DNA of 64,000 bases from Impatiens glandulifera (lineage: Eukaryota > Streptophyta > Magnoliopsida > Ericales > Balsaminaceae). The first letter of the stretch is position 1. Every line of letters starts with the position of its first letter. This document shows, one piece after another, positions 8,208 through 18,634 of the stretch. The notes beneath the pieces are model-generated. The model had not been told where the DNA came from. It ran no database searches and saw nothing but the letters and a program-made list of their open reading frames with translations. Location: assembly GCF_907164915.1 (NCBI RefSeq), contig NC_061862.1, positions 35,837,522 through 35,901,521 on the forward strand, written 5' to 3'. A program made the position numbers and the translations under genes.

Positions 8208-11200
8208 ATGTGGGTACCAAATAGTTGTAAATATGTACATTTTGCAGGATCTAAAGAAACGGCTAGGAAACTCTGAATGGTACTTGGATAGCGATTGCTC
8301 CAGGCATATGACCGGAAACAACAACCTGCTAACCGACATCAGAATAGAAACCGGTGCTCTAATTACCTTCGGTGACAATTCAAAAGGTAGAACTGTGGGC
8401 AAGGGTAAGATTGTTCATGGTAATTTAACTATTGATAACGTACTTTTAGTTGAAAACCTACGTTTTAACTTGCTAAGTATTAGTCAAATGTGTGATGCTG
8501 GATACACGGTAGAATTTCTTAAACATGCATGCTTAGTTAAGAACTCTCAAGGTATCGTACTACTAACCGGAAATAGGTTAGGTAACATTTACAAGGTAGA
8601 CTGGAAAACTAAGGTAGAATACCCTATATGCATGATAGCTAAGACTGATCAAACCTGGTTGTGGCATAAGAGATTAAACCATCTGAACATGAAAACCTTG
8701 AACTACATTCGCGGTAAAAAGCTAGTTGAAGGTATTCCTGACGTAGTATTTAACCAGGACAAGGTTTGCTCAGCATGTCAAATGGGTAAACAGAGTAAGT
8801 CAACCTTTAAGAGTAAAGGAAATATCCAATCTAGCCGATGCTTAGATCTCTTACACATGGATTTATTTGGACCGATTCAGGTCGTTAGCCTAGGAGGTAT
8901 GTTGTACACCATGGTAGTTATTGATGACTATTCTAGGTTTACATGGGTAATATTTTTACCATCTAAAAGTGAAACCGCATCAAACCTGATCACACTTCTT
9001 AAGCGTTTGCAAAATGAAAAATCAACTCGCATTAATAGCATTAGAAGTGATCGAGGTACCGAATTTACTAATAGTACCCTAGCCGCATATCTTGATGAAT
9101 CCGGTATTAGACACGAGTTGTCTAGTGCTAGGACTCCTCAACAAAATGGTTTGACCGAGAGAAGAAACCGGACTCTCAAGGAAGCCGCACGGTCCATGAT
9201 AGCCGACTCGGGTATTGCTCAGAAATTCTGGGTTGAGGCTATCAACACTGCATGTTATACACAAAACCGGTCTCTAATTAACAAGTTTCATAACAAAACA
9301 CCGTATGAGGTTTATTTTAAAAGGGTTCCTAATCTTAAGTACCTCAAAATCTTTGGTTGTAAGTGTTACATTCATATAAATGGTAAAACATATCTTTCTA
9401 CTTTTGATGCAAAAATCGATACTGGGATCATGTTAGGTTACTCGGCAGTGAGTAAGGCATATAGAGTGTATAACAATAGAACTTTAACCATGGAGGAAAC
9501 ACTTCACGTTGTTTTCGATGAATCAGTTGAAAGTAACACTGCATCATGCTTTGATCTACACAACAGATTGGAAAACAACAATATCCACTCTGATAGTGAA
9601 GATGAGACACCGGTCTTCAGGAGGTTTGTCCATGACCAGATGGGTAATATTGAAACCCAGCCGGATCAAGCTGTCCCACGACAGGAAGCTGACACTTCGG
9701 TCCAATCCGAGGAAGTCGGTCGGTCTGACAATCCTGTTCAGCCTACTGACATGTCTAGCCTTGATCAAATAAACGGTAATCTGGTAGACATCTCTAAACC
9801 GAATTTCAAAAGGAACACCAAACATCCTCCTGAGCAAATCATAGGTGATCCTTCAGAACCTGTTCGAACTAGGGGTCAACTAATGGAGGAATACCTTAAT
9901 TCCGCTTTTATATCCCAGATTGAGCCGAAAAGAATAGATGAAACATTGTCAGACCCGGATTGGATCTTGGGAATGCAAGAAGAACTAAACCAGTTCGAGA
10001 GTAGTAAAGTCTTGTACCTAGTTGCTAGACCGAATGATCAACCGGTCATAGGAACAAGATGGGTATTTAGAAATAAACTCAATGAAGACGGTTTGGTCAC
10101 AAGGAACAAGGCCAGATTAGTGGCACAAGGTTACAAACAGGAAGAAGATATTGATTTTGAAAAATCATTTGCCCCTGTAGCTAGGATTGAAGCCATTAGG
10201 ATTTTTCTAGCCTTTGCTGCTTTCAAAAACTTTAAGGTTTTTCAAATGGATGTTAAAAGTGCATTTTTGAACGGTGACCTACGTGAAGAGGTTTATGTTG
10301 AACAACCACCTAGTTTTAAAAGTGCTGAATTTCCAAACCATGTATACCGGTTAAATAAAGCTTTATACGGTCTGAAGCAAGCACCTAGAGCCTGGTATGA
10401 CACACTAACCGCATTTTTGATCGCACATGATTTCACGATTGGTTCGGTGGATAAAAAGTTGTTCAAATTTGAAAAGAAGGAACATATCCTCCTTGTTCAA
10501 ATCTATGTAGATGATATCATTTTCGGTTCAACCGATCCTAAATTGTGTGATAAATTTTCAAAAATGATGACTAATAAGTTTGAAATGAGTATGATGGGAG
10601 AATTAAGTTTCTTCCTAGGTCTTCAGGTTAAGCAACTCAAAAAAGGAACCTTCATTAGCCAACCTAAGTACACCAAGGAGCTTCTAAAGAAGTTTGGGAT
10701 GGATACATGCTCCTCAGCGGCTACTCCAATGAGCTCATCGATTAAATTGGACAGGGACGATGAGGGTCAATCGGTAGACCAGATCGCATACCGGGGCATA
10801 ATCGGTTCTCTCCTATACTTGACAGCGAGTAGACCGGATATTCTATTTACAGTCGGTGTGTGTGGGAGATTCCAAGCAAATCCAAAACAATCCCACTACA
10901 CAGCCGCAAAGAGGATATTGAAGTACCTAAAGGGGACACCTGATGTCGGTCTGTGGTATCCAAAGGACTCGTCCTTTAATCTAACGAGTTATTCAGATGC
11001 AGACTATGCAGGTTGTAAGATTGACAGAAAGAGCACCAGCGGAACATGTCAATTCCTAGGTGACCGACTTGTCTCATGGCACAGCAAGAAACAAACATCG
11101 GTTGCCACGTCAACCGCAGAAGCTGAATACCTGGCGGCCGGAAGTTGTTGTTCACAACTACTTTGGATCCAACAACAGCTGAAGGACTTCGGTGTCACAG

Positions 11201-11469
11201 CAGAAGAGTCTCCAATCTTTTGTGACAATACAAGCGCCATAGCAATTACCTACAATCCGGTTCTCCACTCCAGAACCAAGCATATTGACATAAGGCACCA
11301 CTTCATCAAGGAACATGTCACGCTGAAGCATATCCGGCTGGAATAATTACCAACAGATCAACAAGTAGCCGATATCTTCACCAAGCCTCTACAGGAAGCT
11401 AAGTTCTCTCAATTCAGACTTACTCTTGGAATAACCGATATTAGTCAAATCCTTCCTAAGGATGCTTAA
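8188..11469 (+). pseudogene. pol: pol of S2: protease-integrase-RT-RNase H, nearly intact
   Basis: Copia polyprotein that makes and integrates element DNA. The frame is open from 8188, overlapping gag by 20 nt in +1. The S3 copy begins with ATG at this place but S2 has GTG (8194). In order: protease with YLDSD (the usual DSG is DSD, 8287-8295); HHCC zinc finger ending CSACQMGK; integrase with D,D,E residues in [17 protein letters not shown] and [11 protein letters not shown] with [12 protein letters not shown] and YVDDIIFGS; RNase H with [16 protein letters not shown] and [13 protein letters not shown] at 11344-11346 stops translation 40 codons before the family end at 11469 (the ADIFTKPL tail). 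Otherwise it is uninterrupted, the best preserved pol in the window. Confidence 0.9.
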
Positions 11470-11916
11470 AAAGAGAAACCAGTTCGGACAGACAAAACCG
11501 GTAGTTCCTCCTAACATGTTGGACTTCAAATTTTCTTGGTATCTATGGAAGAACCGCCCAACTTATCAGATAGAGTAAACTGACCGGCTACTTGGTGCAT
11601 GCACCAAATAACCGCATCGGGATGAACAACTGATAGCTGACCGGTTCGGAAATAGGCTATCTTAGATTATTTGAATTTCAAACAAAAGTGGAATAACTAT
11701 CAGTGTTTAAAGATATCTGTTCTGAAACATTGCCTTCTCAAAGTAAAATGGTCGCACCTAAAAAGACGTGAAGATCTAATGATATCTTTCATAGTCCAGG
11801 TCTATGACCAACACCCTAGACTGCAAACATACTTATTTCATGCAATGTCTTTTATCCTGCAGTTAATAGATATCATCTTATGTAATACCTGGACAATAGG
11901 ATACTCCCCAAACTAG
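11470..11916 (+). other. pol-ORF1 spacer of S2
   Basis: Non-coding spacer between pol and accessory ORF1. It is related to the S3 spacer (52705-53196): both contain an AACCG/ACCGGT-rich first part, the phrase GCATCGGGA followed by TAACTGA, and an AAAAGACGT motif. No convincing ORF. It probably holds the upstream part of the ORF1 promoter. Confidence 0.5.
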
Positions 11917-11924
11917 TATTTAAG
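11917..11924 (+). promoter_or_regulatory. TATA-like box of S2 ORF1
   Basis: TATTTAAG 65 bp upstream of the ORF1 ATG, followed by a CA-rich leader (CACAAACATTCACC) typical of plant transcription starts. The equivalent S3 position has TATATATAA. Confidence 0.45.
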
Positions 11925-11988
11925 TGAAGCACAAACATTCACCAAAAACACTCACAAGACAAAAGATCATCCTCTCACTAAGGCAAAA

Positions 11989-12748
11989 ATGTCTCAGTTT
12001 CCCAACATTCTTCAAGTTGATTTTCAATCCTGTTCAAGCACCGAGCACTATGACGTGTATCGGATGATCAAATCCCTAGAAGATACCGGCCTTCGGTACT
12101 TCCTGGACGACAAGCACACCATATATCCTGAATCAATACTAGAATTTTCTATAACGCTAGGGTGTTCAGGGGAACTCCCACTTTGAAACTCACATCCAAT
12201 CTAAGGTGGGGGGCATCATCTTTGACTTCACGGATAAAGACTTTGCGCGGTGCTTTAGCCTGCCAAAGCAAGGGTTGACAGATCTCGACGTTCCGACCAA
12301 CATAAAGGCCGAGATCTCTCTCACCCTTGCACGGTCTGATGAACCGGTTGAGGATCACGGTACAAAATCACACTTGAGAGCTGAATATCATCTTCTCAAT
12401 GATGTGATCGGTAGGAGCATCTTCGGAAGAGATGTCACTAACACCTACTGTACGTCGACCTTCAACATGATGGCGACGATCACCACCGGTACACCTGTGA
12501 ACTGGTCAAGGGTCTTGTTCGACACCCTGATCTGGATGGTTGGCATCCGATCAGTCGGCCTAGTTCCATAACTAAGCTGCCTCCTTGTGGAGCTTGGTGT
12601 TCCGACCTGTCCCGGTGAAGGTCTGAACCAAGCCCAAGTGCTGACCAAAGAGATAACCGACTCCTTCTATGAGCGGTTTGAGAGGGCCTGGAGGAGGAGG
12701 AACCGCCGTAACAACCCTACCGGTGTCGTCAACTCCCACGCACACTAA
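11989..12748 (+). pseudogene. Accessory ORF1 of S2 (frameshifted)
   Basis: Starts MSQFPNILQVDF at 11989. Compared with S3 ORF1, two apparent single-base deletions (near 12153 and 12184) move the frame, and reading resumes at about 12200 with FDFTDKDFARCF. TAA at 12569-12571 replaces a conserved Gln. The family end is TAA at 12746-12748. Length would be about 250 residues. The domain matches the N-terminal part of ORF3 and ORF2: VDF near the start, a FL..K..IYPE segment, L....GLTDL, LL.DVI.RSI, VNWSRVLFD. No membrane segment or enzyme motif seen. Function unknown. Confidence 0.7.
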
Positions 12749-13104
12749 GTCACTCCTTCCTGCACCCGGTCATTTTGCTTCAAGCACCGGGTGTATCTTT
12801 ATCCAACATCATTATGATCACTTCGGCTTGTTTTTCCTCGGTTTTATTTATGATTCCCTCGGTCTCTTTTGATTACTTTTCATTATGTTAGTGCATTAAT
12901 GAAGAAGGAATCTTTAATTAATGAGGTAACTCCCAACTAACATGAGTAATCAATATCCAACTAACTTGGTTACTTCTCAACTAACACCTACCTCGGGCTT
13001 CGCAATCAGCCTCTTCCCAATGAACCTTGGAAACATAAAGATTCCATTTCCTAATAAAACAAAACTAACATTCAATGATACTATTTTCCCTCCAAAACCG
13101 ACCC
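12749..13104 (+). other. ORF1-ORF2 spacer of S2
   Basis: Non-coding. It begins with the family's conserved post-ORF1 segment (CCCGGTCATTTTGCTTCAAG at about 12765). The rest is AT-rich and leads into the ORF2 TATA box. No ORF supported. Confidence 0.5.
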
Positions 13105-13113
13105 TATATAAAG
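13105..13113 (+). promoter_or_regulatory. TATA box of S2 ORF2
   Basis: TATATAAAG, a near-perfect plant TATA box, 87 bp before the ORF2 ATG and followed by a CT/CA-rich leader (CTCTACTCAACTCAACAC). The S3 equivalent is TATTTAAG at 54401. Confidence 0.55.
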
Positions 13114-13199
13114 GGCCACCCTCTACTCAACTCAACACATCCTAAAGCATAAAACATTCCTGAAATCTGAATTCTATCTCTCTCAGCAAAACCGTAATC

Positions 13200-13904
13200 A
13201 TGCCGAGCCGAACCCTAGGAAACTTTTTGAGCATCGATTTCGAATCATGCATGGAGGAATGGGACGGAAATCATGCAAAGAAACTCATGTTCGAATCCCT
13301 TATTGATACAGGCCTTCAAACATTCCTCGAAGAGTCCGGTCCTATTCTGATTGAGGACGTCAAGACGTTCTTCAGAAGCGCCTGCATCAGGGGCAATTAC
13401 ATAGTCTCTACGGTAAGAGACCACACCTTCTGGCTTGATGAAGCCGAATTTGCTTCCCTACTCAACCTGCCCACGGAAGGGTTCTCTGACTTTCCAACTC
13501 TGGAGGGGCTTGAGGTATTTTATCACGCACTTCTCTTCTCTAGAACCATTGATCCGGTAGAAAACTATGGGTTAAAAACCCGCCTCGCTAGTCACGCTCA
13601 ACTCCTTCTTGAGATTGTGACTCGGTCTATCCTCTGTCAGTCCCCAAATCAGCGGTACTCAAAGAACACCTACAATATGATGACCAATATCGTTAGCCAT
13701 AAGGCCATAAACTGGTCAACGGTCATCTTTCAAAACCTGAAGAACATGGTGCTGACCAAGAAAGGCCTCGGTTATGCACCTCACATAAGTAACTGATTCT
13801 CAAGTACCGGCCAGAATTTGGACCGGGCACACCGGCCTCTTCTTCAAACATTCTTGACAAGGATGCGGTGGAAGAAAAGATCTCCAAAATGGTTATTACA
13901 TAAG
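13200..13904 (+). pseudogene. Accessory ORF2 of S2
   Basis: ORF from ATG 13200 to TGA 13794-13796 (198 aa). The sequence after the stop, shifted by one frame, encodes a tail (FGPGTPA...EEKISKMV, ending TAA 13902-13904) matching the S3 tail (LGSGSPV...EDKISRIV), so a small indel near 13790 truncates the protein. Domain as in ORF1: IDFESC start, ESLIDTGLQTFLEE, LNLPTEGFSDFP, RSILCQSPNQ.Y, NMMTNIV, INWSTVIF. Its closest relative is S3 ORF2. Function unknown. It is the longest uninterrupted ORF2 seen. Confidence 0.7.
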
Positions 13905-14216
13905 TTGTAATTTTTCATCTTTATGTTTGTTTTCACACCGATCCATCTTTCGGTTTCCTTTCTGCAATGTCTCTTGAATACACTTCCATTTCAGTTTAAA
14001 TGACCGAGTCATCTTGAATATCCATCTAAGTAACCGATTAACATTGTCAAAATAACCGCGTTCCTATTCGGTCTCAAAGAAAAACCGCTTAAACTCAAAA
14101 GATTGCAAAATTCGGCTTACTCAAAATAACCGGTTAACTTTAGAAAACCGCAGCATCAATCGGCTTCAAAAGAAGATTGCGTCATCAATGTTGAAAGCAA
14201 AAATTTTGGAGGGAAA
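13905..14216 (+). other. ORF2-ORF3 spacer of S2
   Basis: Non-coding, with frequent ACCG/CCGGTT words. It leads into the E2F-site-rich ORF3 promoter. Nothing else recognised. Confidence 0.5.
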
Positions 14217-14383
14217 TTTCCCGCCCAAAACTCCCGCCTCTTGGTTTACCGCCCACGGATTGGCGCCTATTCGTTTACCGCCGTTGGTTTCCCGCCCATG
14301 GTTTGCCGCCCATTCGGCTTGGAGGGAAAATTCCCGCCCAATGTTGATGGGACGGTTGGGTTTCCAAACCGTAACTATAAAAG
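14217..14383 (+). promoter_or_regulatory. Internal promoter of S2 ORF3 (three E2F-like sites + TATA)
   Basis: E2F-type sites TTTCCCGC at 14217-14224 and 14288-14295 and ATTCCCGC at 14330-14337 sit among several further CCGCCCA words. A TATA box (TATAAAAG) lies at 14376-14383, 120 bp before the ORF3 ATG, with a pyrimidine-rich leader (TTTCTCTCTCTAAA). The GGAGGGAAA motif next to the first site is shared with S1 (2180-2188) and S3 (55392-55400). Function inferred from motif conservation. Confidence 0.6.
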
Positions 14384-14502
14384 GCGCTCTCGGCCATCTC
14401 TTTTCACTCTCACGCGAAACAGCTTTCTCTCTCTAAATTCTCAAACTCTCTCAAGCGGTTATCTACACTTATTCTCTTCAAAACTTTCTCAACTCTCTAA
14501 AG

Positions 14503-17064
14503 ATGGGGCGCAACTCGGCTCTGTTCAAACACTTGACTCAAGTGGATTTCGAGGAAATCCGACAGAAGGGAACGCATGCGGCAGTAGAAGTCATTAACCG
14601 GGTAGCCGAAGCCGGTCTGGAGTATTTTCTCGGCGGTCCCCATATTCTATATAGAGATGCGGTTGAATAATTTTTCAACACCGCAACTATCTCTGACGAC
14701 AAGATCACCGCAACTGTAGGCGGTACTGAATTGGAGCTAACCGAGGAATCGGTGGCTGAGAGCCTGCGCCTTCCAACAGCCGGCCAAGATGCAACGGCGG
14801 ATATAGAGCTCAAAACGTTCGAAGAAGCATGCCAAATACTCTCGGCGACTAAGGAGCGGATAAAAGTTTCCGGTAACAAATCAACGTTGCGACCGGAGTA
14901 TATACCGATTTGTGATATCTTCACAAAGGCGGTTCAAGCAAGAGGAGGAAACTACAGCAGCCTAACCAAGGACAAAATCAGGATGCTAGTCGGCCTGATA
15001 GAAGGCACAAAGGTGAACTGGGCGAAGGAGGTGTTCAACAACTTAAAGGATATGGTAAAACCGGATTCCACCCGGTCATGGGGATACGCTGTTCCTCTCG
15101 GCAAAATCTTCCTTCACCATAACCTCAAAATCGGTCCCGGTGTCACCATCCCATCAAGAAGCCTAATCAGAGCCAAACAATTCCTGAAAAGGAAGCAACC
15201 GGCCCCCGGTTCCACAGGTGGCCGAAAGAAGACAGCCGGCAAGAAATCGGCCCCGGTGAAATAAAAAGCCGAAAGCAAAGGGAAAGAGAAGATAGTATTC
15301 TCAGAACGGCCACCGCAAAAAGAGGAGGAAGAGTCGGTCTCCACATCTGAAAGAACCGAATCAGAGAAGACCGATGATGAAAGACCGGATGATAAAGAGC
15401 AGTCGGGCCCAAGTCCCGATAATACCGGTACGGGTGCAAATCCTGAGACCGCCGAGGGCGGTGAAGAAGGCGGTGAAGAAAGCGGTGAAGAACGCGGTGA
15501 AGAAAGCTGTGAAGAAAGCAGTGAAGAAGAGGAGGAGGAGGACGAACCGACAAAGGCCGATAAGATAGCGCGCAAAATCCTAAGGGTCATTGAACAGCGA
15601 GCTGATAAGGTTGGCGAGATATACCGGGAATGGCACGAGCACCGGTTTGGCAAACGTTATAGAGACATTCTACCAGACTTAAGCGACGAAGAATGTTTCC
15701 GAAGGCTGAGGGGAATTGAGGACATAATCATGGACCTCACAAACTCCGAAACTATCCACGAGGCTTTGGGCCGAACCTGCCTCTTAAGACCGCGAGCACA
15801 GCTACGGAAGCTAACCGTTCGGATCCGGAAAATTACGGAAAGATTCGAAGAGGTAACATCGGAGGATACCCTAACTCCGTTGGTGTTGGAAAGGCTTGAG
15901 AAAGCGAGAGGAGAACTCATCCAAGAAATTGACCGGCTGGAGGTGATGTACAAACAAAGAGAAATACCGCACTATATACCTCCACGGATCGAAAAGGGTC
16001 AAACTAATGAGGCAACCCCTCCAAGGGCGAATCCGGCAACAGATGAAACCGATGAAAGGACGGACCCTCCTCTCACCGGGAAATCTCCACATAAACAACC
16101 GGAAGCCTCCGAACCGGGCGTCACAAAAGAATGGGTCAATAGTCTCTTTCAAGAATTTGAAGACTCGACAGTTAACCCACTAGAAGAAAAAATGCAGAGA
16201 ACCGTTCGCTCGGCACTCAAGTTCGCCAACACTACAAGGCAACTTTTGTTAAGAACAAATGACCGGTTCTTAGAAATCGAAGATGATCAACAGAAAGAAG
16301 TGGTTCTGCGCAGAAAACACCTTTGGCGAACCATGATTTTGGAGGATACGACCTCCGAGATAAAAGAGAACTTTGACCGGCTTGAAAGAGAGACCGATGA
16401 AAGACTGACAGAGGTTACTAAGGATCTGGTCGGCACAACACTCGGACGGGTCTCCGAACTTGAAAAGAAGAATGAGGGTCTCGAGGCCGAACTCAAGGCG
16501 CTTTCCGCACAGGTTGCTGAATTACTCAAAGCAAAGATAAATGCGGATACTGCGGTGGTGGAGGCTAATGCCCGAGCGGCTCAGGAAGTCCAGAATGCAC
16601 TGGACAACGAAGCCAGAAAAGAGAAGGAGCCTCCGCAACTCACCGAAGAAGAAAGAGCCGAGCGAGAACGGAGGACAGAGGCTAAGTTTCCGGGACTTGC
16701 AAAGTCGGTAGCCTCTCAAGCTGCGAAGGATGCTGAGCGGTTAGAAAGGGAAAGACAGAGGCTAGAAGGCTTTGCAGCCGCTAACAAAAAGAAAAAGGCG
16801 GCCTCTTCCGTTTCAGTTCCGACAAAGCGAAAGAGGGAACCTTCAAAGAAAGTTCAAATGGCCGAGCTGCTGAATGAGGTCACTGACACGGTTATTGAGA
16901 GTATACCGCAGCAGGCTACTCACGCCGAAGAAGAGGATGAAGAGCACCTGCAGCCTCGGTCTACAAGACAACGAGTCTCCGAATCGGCCAGTCGACCGCA
17001 ACCGGTGAAGAAAAAGTGGAACAAGAAGTTGATGGCTAGCTACGACTTCTCGGACTCGGAATAG
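14503..17064 (+). pseudogene. Accessory ORF3 of S2 (two stop codons)
   Basis: One frame from ATG 14503 to TAG 17064 (853 codons) broken by only two TAA stops, at 14668-14670 and 15262-15264. The N-terminal domain matches S1 and S3 ORF3 (MGRNSALF, VDFEEI, RGGNYSSLTKDKI, VNWAKEVF). A basic segment, a 12-bp tandem repeat coding GGEE-like acidic units (about 15458-15530), a DILPDL module (about 15660-15690), a long coiled coil (about 16360-16780) and basic clusters (KKKKAAS and TKRKREPSKK) follow. The coiled-coil half (15730-17064) is uninterrupted. Predicted to be nuclear and self-associating; function unknown. Confidence 0.75.
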
Positions 17065-17204
17065 GGGCTCTCTTTCTTTTACCTATGTTTATCTTAATGT
17101 TTCTATATAACATTTTCTATTTTCGGTTATCTTATCTATATATATAAAGTTATTTTTGAAACCGGCCTGCACTTGCATTTCTAAATGGTTTTGATAATTT
17201 TAAA

Positions 17205-17400
17205 TAAAATAATCAAAAAGGGAGAAATTGATAAGATAAAAGATAAGATTTTTCCAAAATTTTTCTCAAAATTTTTCCAAATTTTTCGAAAAATTCTCCT
17301 AAGTCAGTTTCAAAAATCCGGTCAAAGAAAGAACCGGCCTACGTTTGCAAACTTACATGATTTTGATAATTTTAAATAAAATAATCAAAAAGGGAGAAAT
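17205..17400 (+). promoter_or_regulatory. Two polypurine tracts of S2
   Basis: AATCAAAAAGGGAGAAATTG occurs twice, at about 17211-17230 and again directly before the LTR (ending 17400). The first is followed by ATAAG, the second by the LTR TGTTAG. The tract primes plus-strand DNA synthesis. The duplicated arrangement is the same in S1 and S3. Confidence 0.8.
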
Positions 17401-18634
17401 TGTTAGATAAAATTAGACCGGTTCACATAAACCTAACTTAAATAAACCTTCCATGCAGGAACAAGGAACCGGACCGGACAAACAAAAGAACCGGCTAAAG
17501 AAAACTAGCCGGTCAAGTCACTAAACCGACCAGGAACACTTGGAACATGACCGCACAAAGAAAGGATCGGCCAAAGCTTAAAACCGGAAACATCAGACAG
17601 CCGATCAGCCACAAGGCAGAGGAATAACCGGAAGAAGTCCGGTTATACCACTCACACCGGAAGCCATCTGGTTAAGTCAAATGACCGACCAGTACAAGAA
17701 GACAATTCGGGTATCTGTTGAGTATGATACCAAAGGAACAGACTGAACACTTCCATATCTATACAAGTCTGAGGAAAGTCTGCAGGCTGCAGAAGACAGT
17801 CCTACAGGATCTTTCCACTTCGGGATAAGTCAGAAAGGAGATCTTCCAAGTACAGACAATTGTCTAACACACAGTGTCCACATTGAGTAAAAGATAAACC
17901 TAGCAGGTTTGTCTTACACACCGGAAGAACAGACTGCCAAGTCTGCGAGATTGACCGTCAGACGACCGCAGGGTCTGAAACACTGAATCACTGAACCTCT
18001 GCTCAGCCAATCAGATTCAAGGAAGTGAAATATGACCGTTGGCATACTTTACCTATAAAAGGAGCAGTTGAAGAAGAGTAAATGCGGGACAAGTGAGAAA
18101 TTCTAAGAGCATTTTAATTTACAAGTGAAAACAGTGCGTTCTATCTCTAGAGAAAGCCTGAGTGCTAGTGTGTGTATTTTACAATTCCGGTGTAAATTTT
18201 AAGAGTGTTATCGAGCAGGAAATAAGTCTCGATCGGATTGTATTTGTATTCCTTAGTGAATATCCTTCTCGCGGTTTCGAGAGGAAGGGGTGACGTAGGA
18301 GTTTTATCTCCGAACATCCATAAAATCGCTTTTGTCATTTACTTTCTGCCGGTTCCATTTAACTCTATTCAAGCCGAATCACCAGGTTACCGAAACCGAC
18401 CCATCAATTTTCAAACCTTCATCATCCGAAACCGGTTCTGCCTATCATACAAGTGTGTTGCTTCAACCTGAAAGCAAACCTCTTCCGCGCTTGAACCTAG
18501 TTCAAGGGTTTGTGACAGGTTGTGTAGTATTGAAACCCCGATGTTAATCTCTAATCGGATTAACCACCACCCTTCGAGTGAGAACCGCTAACCGGTCCAA
18601 CCCCGGTCCTCCAGCGGCTACCTAGATCCTAACA
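17401..18634 (+). mobile_element. 3' LTR of S2 (1234 bp)
   Basis: Starts TGTTAG immediately after the polypurine tract and ends CTAACA, giving perfect 6-bp terminal inverted repeats. TATA box TATAAAAG at 18054-18061. The first 350 bp are very dense in ACCGG/CCGGT words. It shares the GGGGTGACGTAGGAG and TTGCTTCAACCTGAAA blocks with the other LTRs. The sequence after 18634 belongs to the gene-like repeat unit. Confidence 0.9.

Larger units (their letters stand above)
6825..18634 (+). mobile_element. Retroelement S2 (Ty1/copia, Sirevirus-like), 5'-truncated
   Basis: Order: truncated gag, pol (PR-IN-RT-RH, the copia order), accessory ORF1, ORF2, ORF3, two polypurine tracts, 3' LTR. At least 11.8 kb long. 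The 5' LTR, primer-binding site and roughly the first 145 codons of gag are missing because the S1 LTR occupies that place. The right flank (GTAAATATATAGGATATT) matches the interior of the ~4.2-kb gene-like unit, so S2 inserted into a copy of that unit. pol has a late stop and a damaged protease motif, ORF1 to ORF3 are interrupted, and the element cannot be autonomous now. Confidence 0.85.

Noticed and set aside
8204..8247. A 44-nt intron at the gag/pol junction of S2 (GTAAAT...TTTTGCAG)
   Set aside because: Too short for a plant intron. The splice would lead straight into a stop (ATC TAA), and the acceptor is not conserved at the same place in S3.
11989..17064. Accessory ORFs as envelope proteins
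   Set aside because: No signal peptide, transmembrane helix or fusion-peptide-like segment is visible in ORF1, ORF2 or ORF3; they are hydrophilic, and ORF3 has basic nuclear-type clusters.
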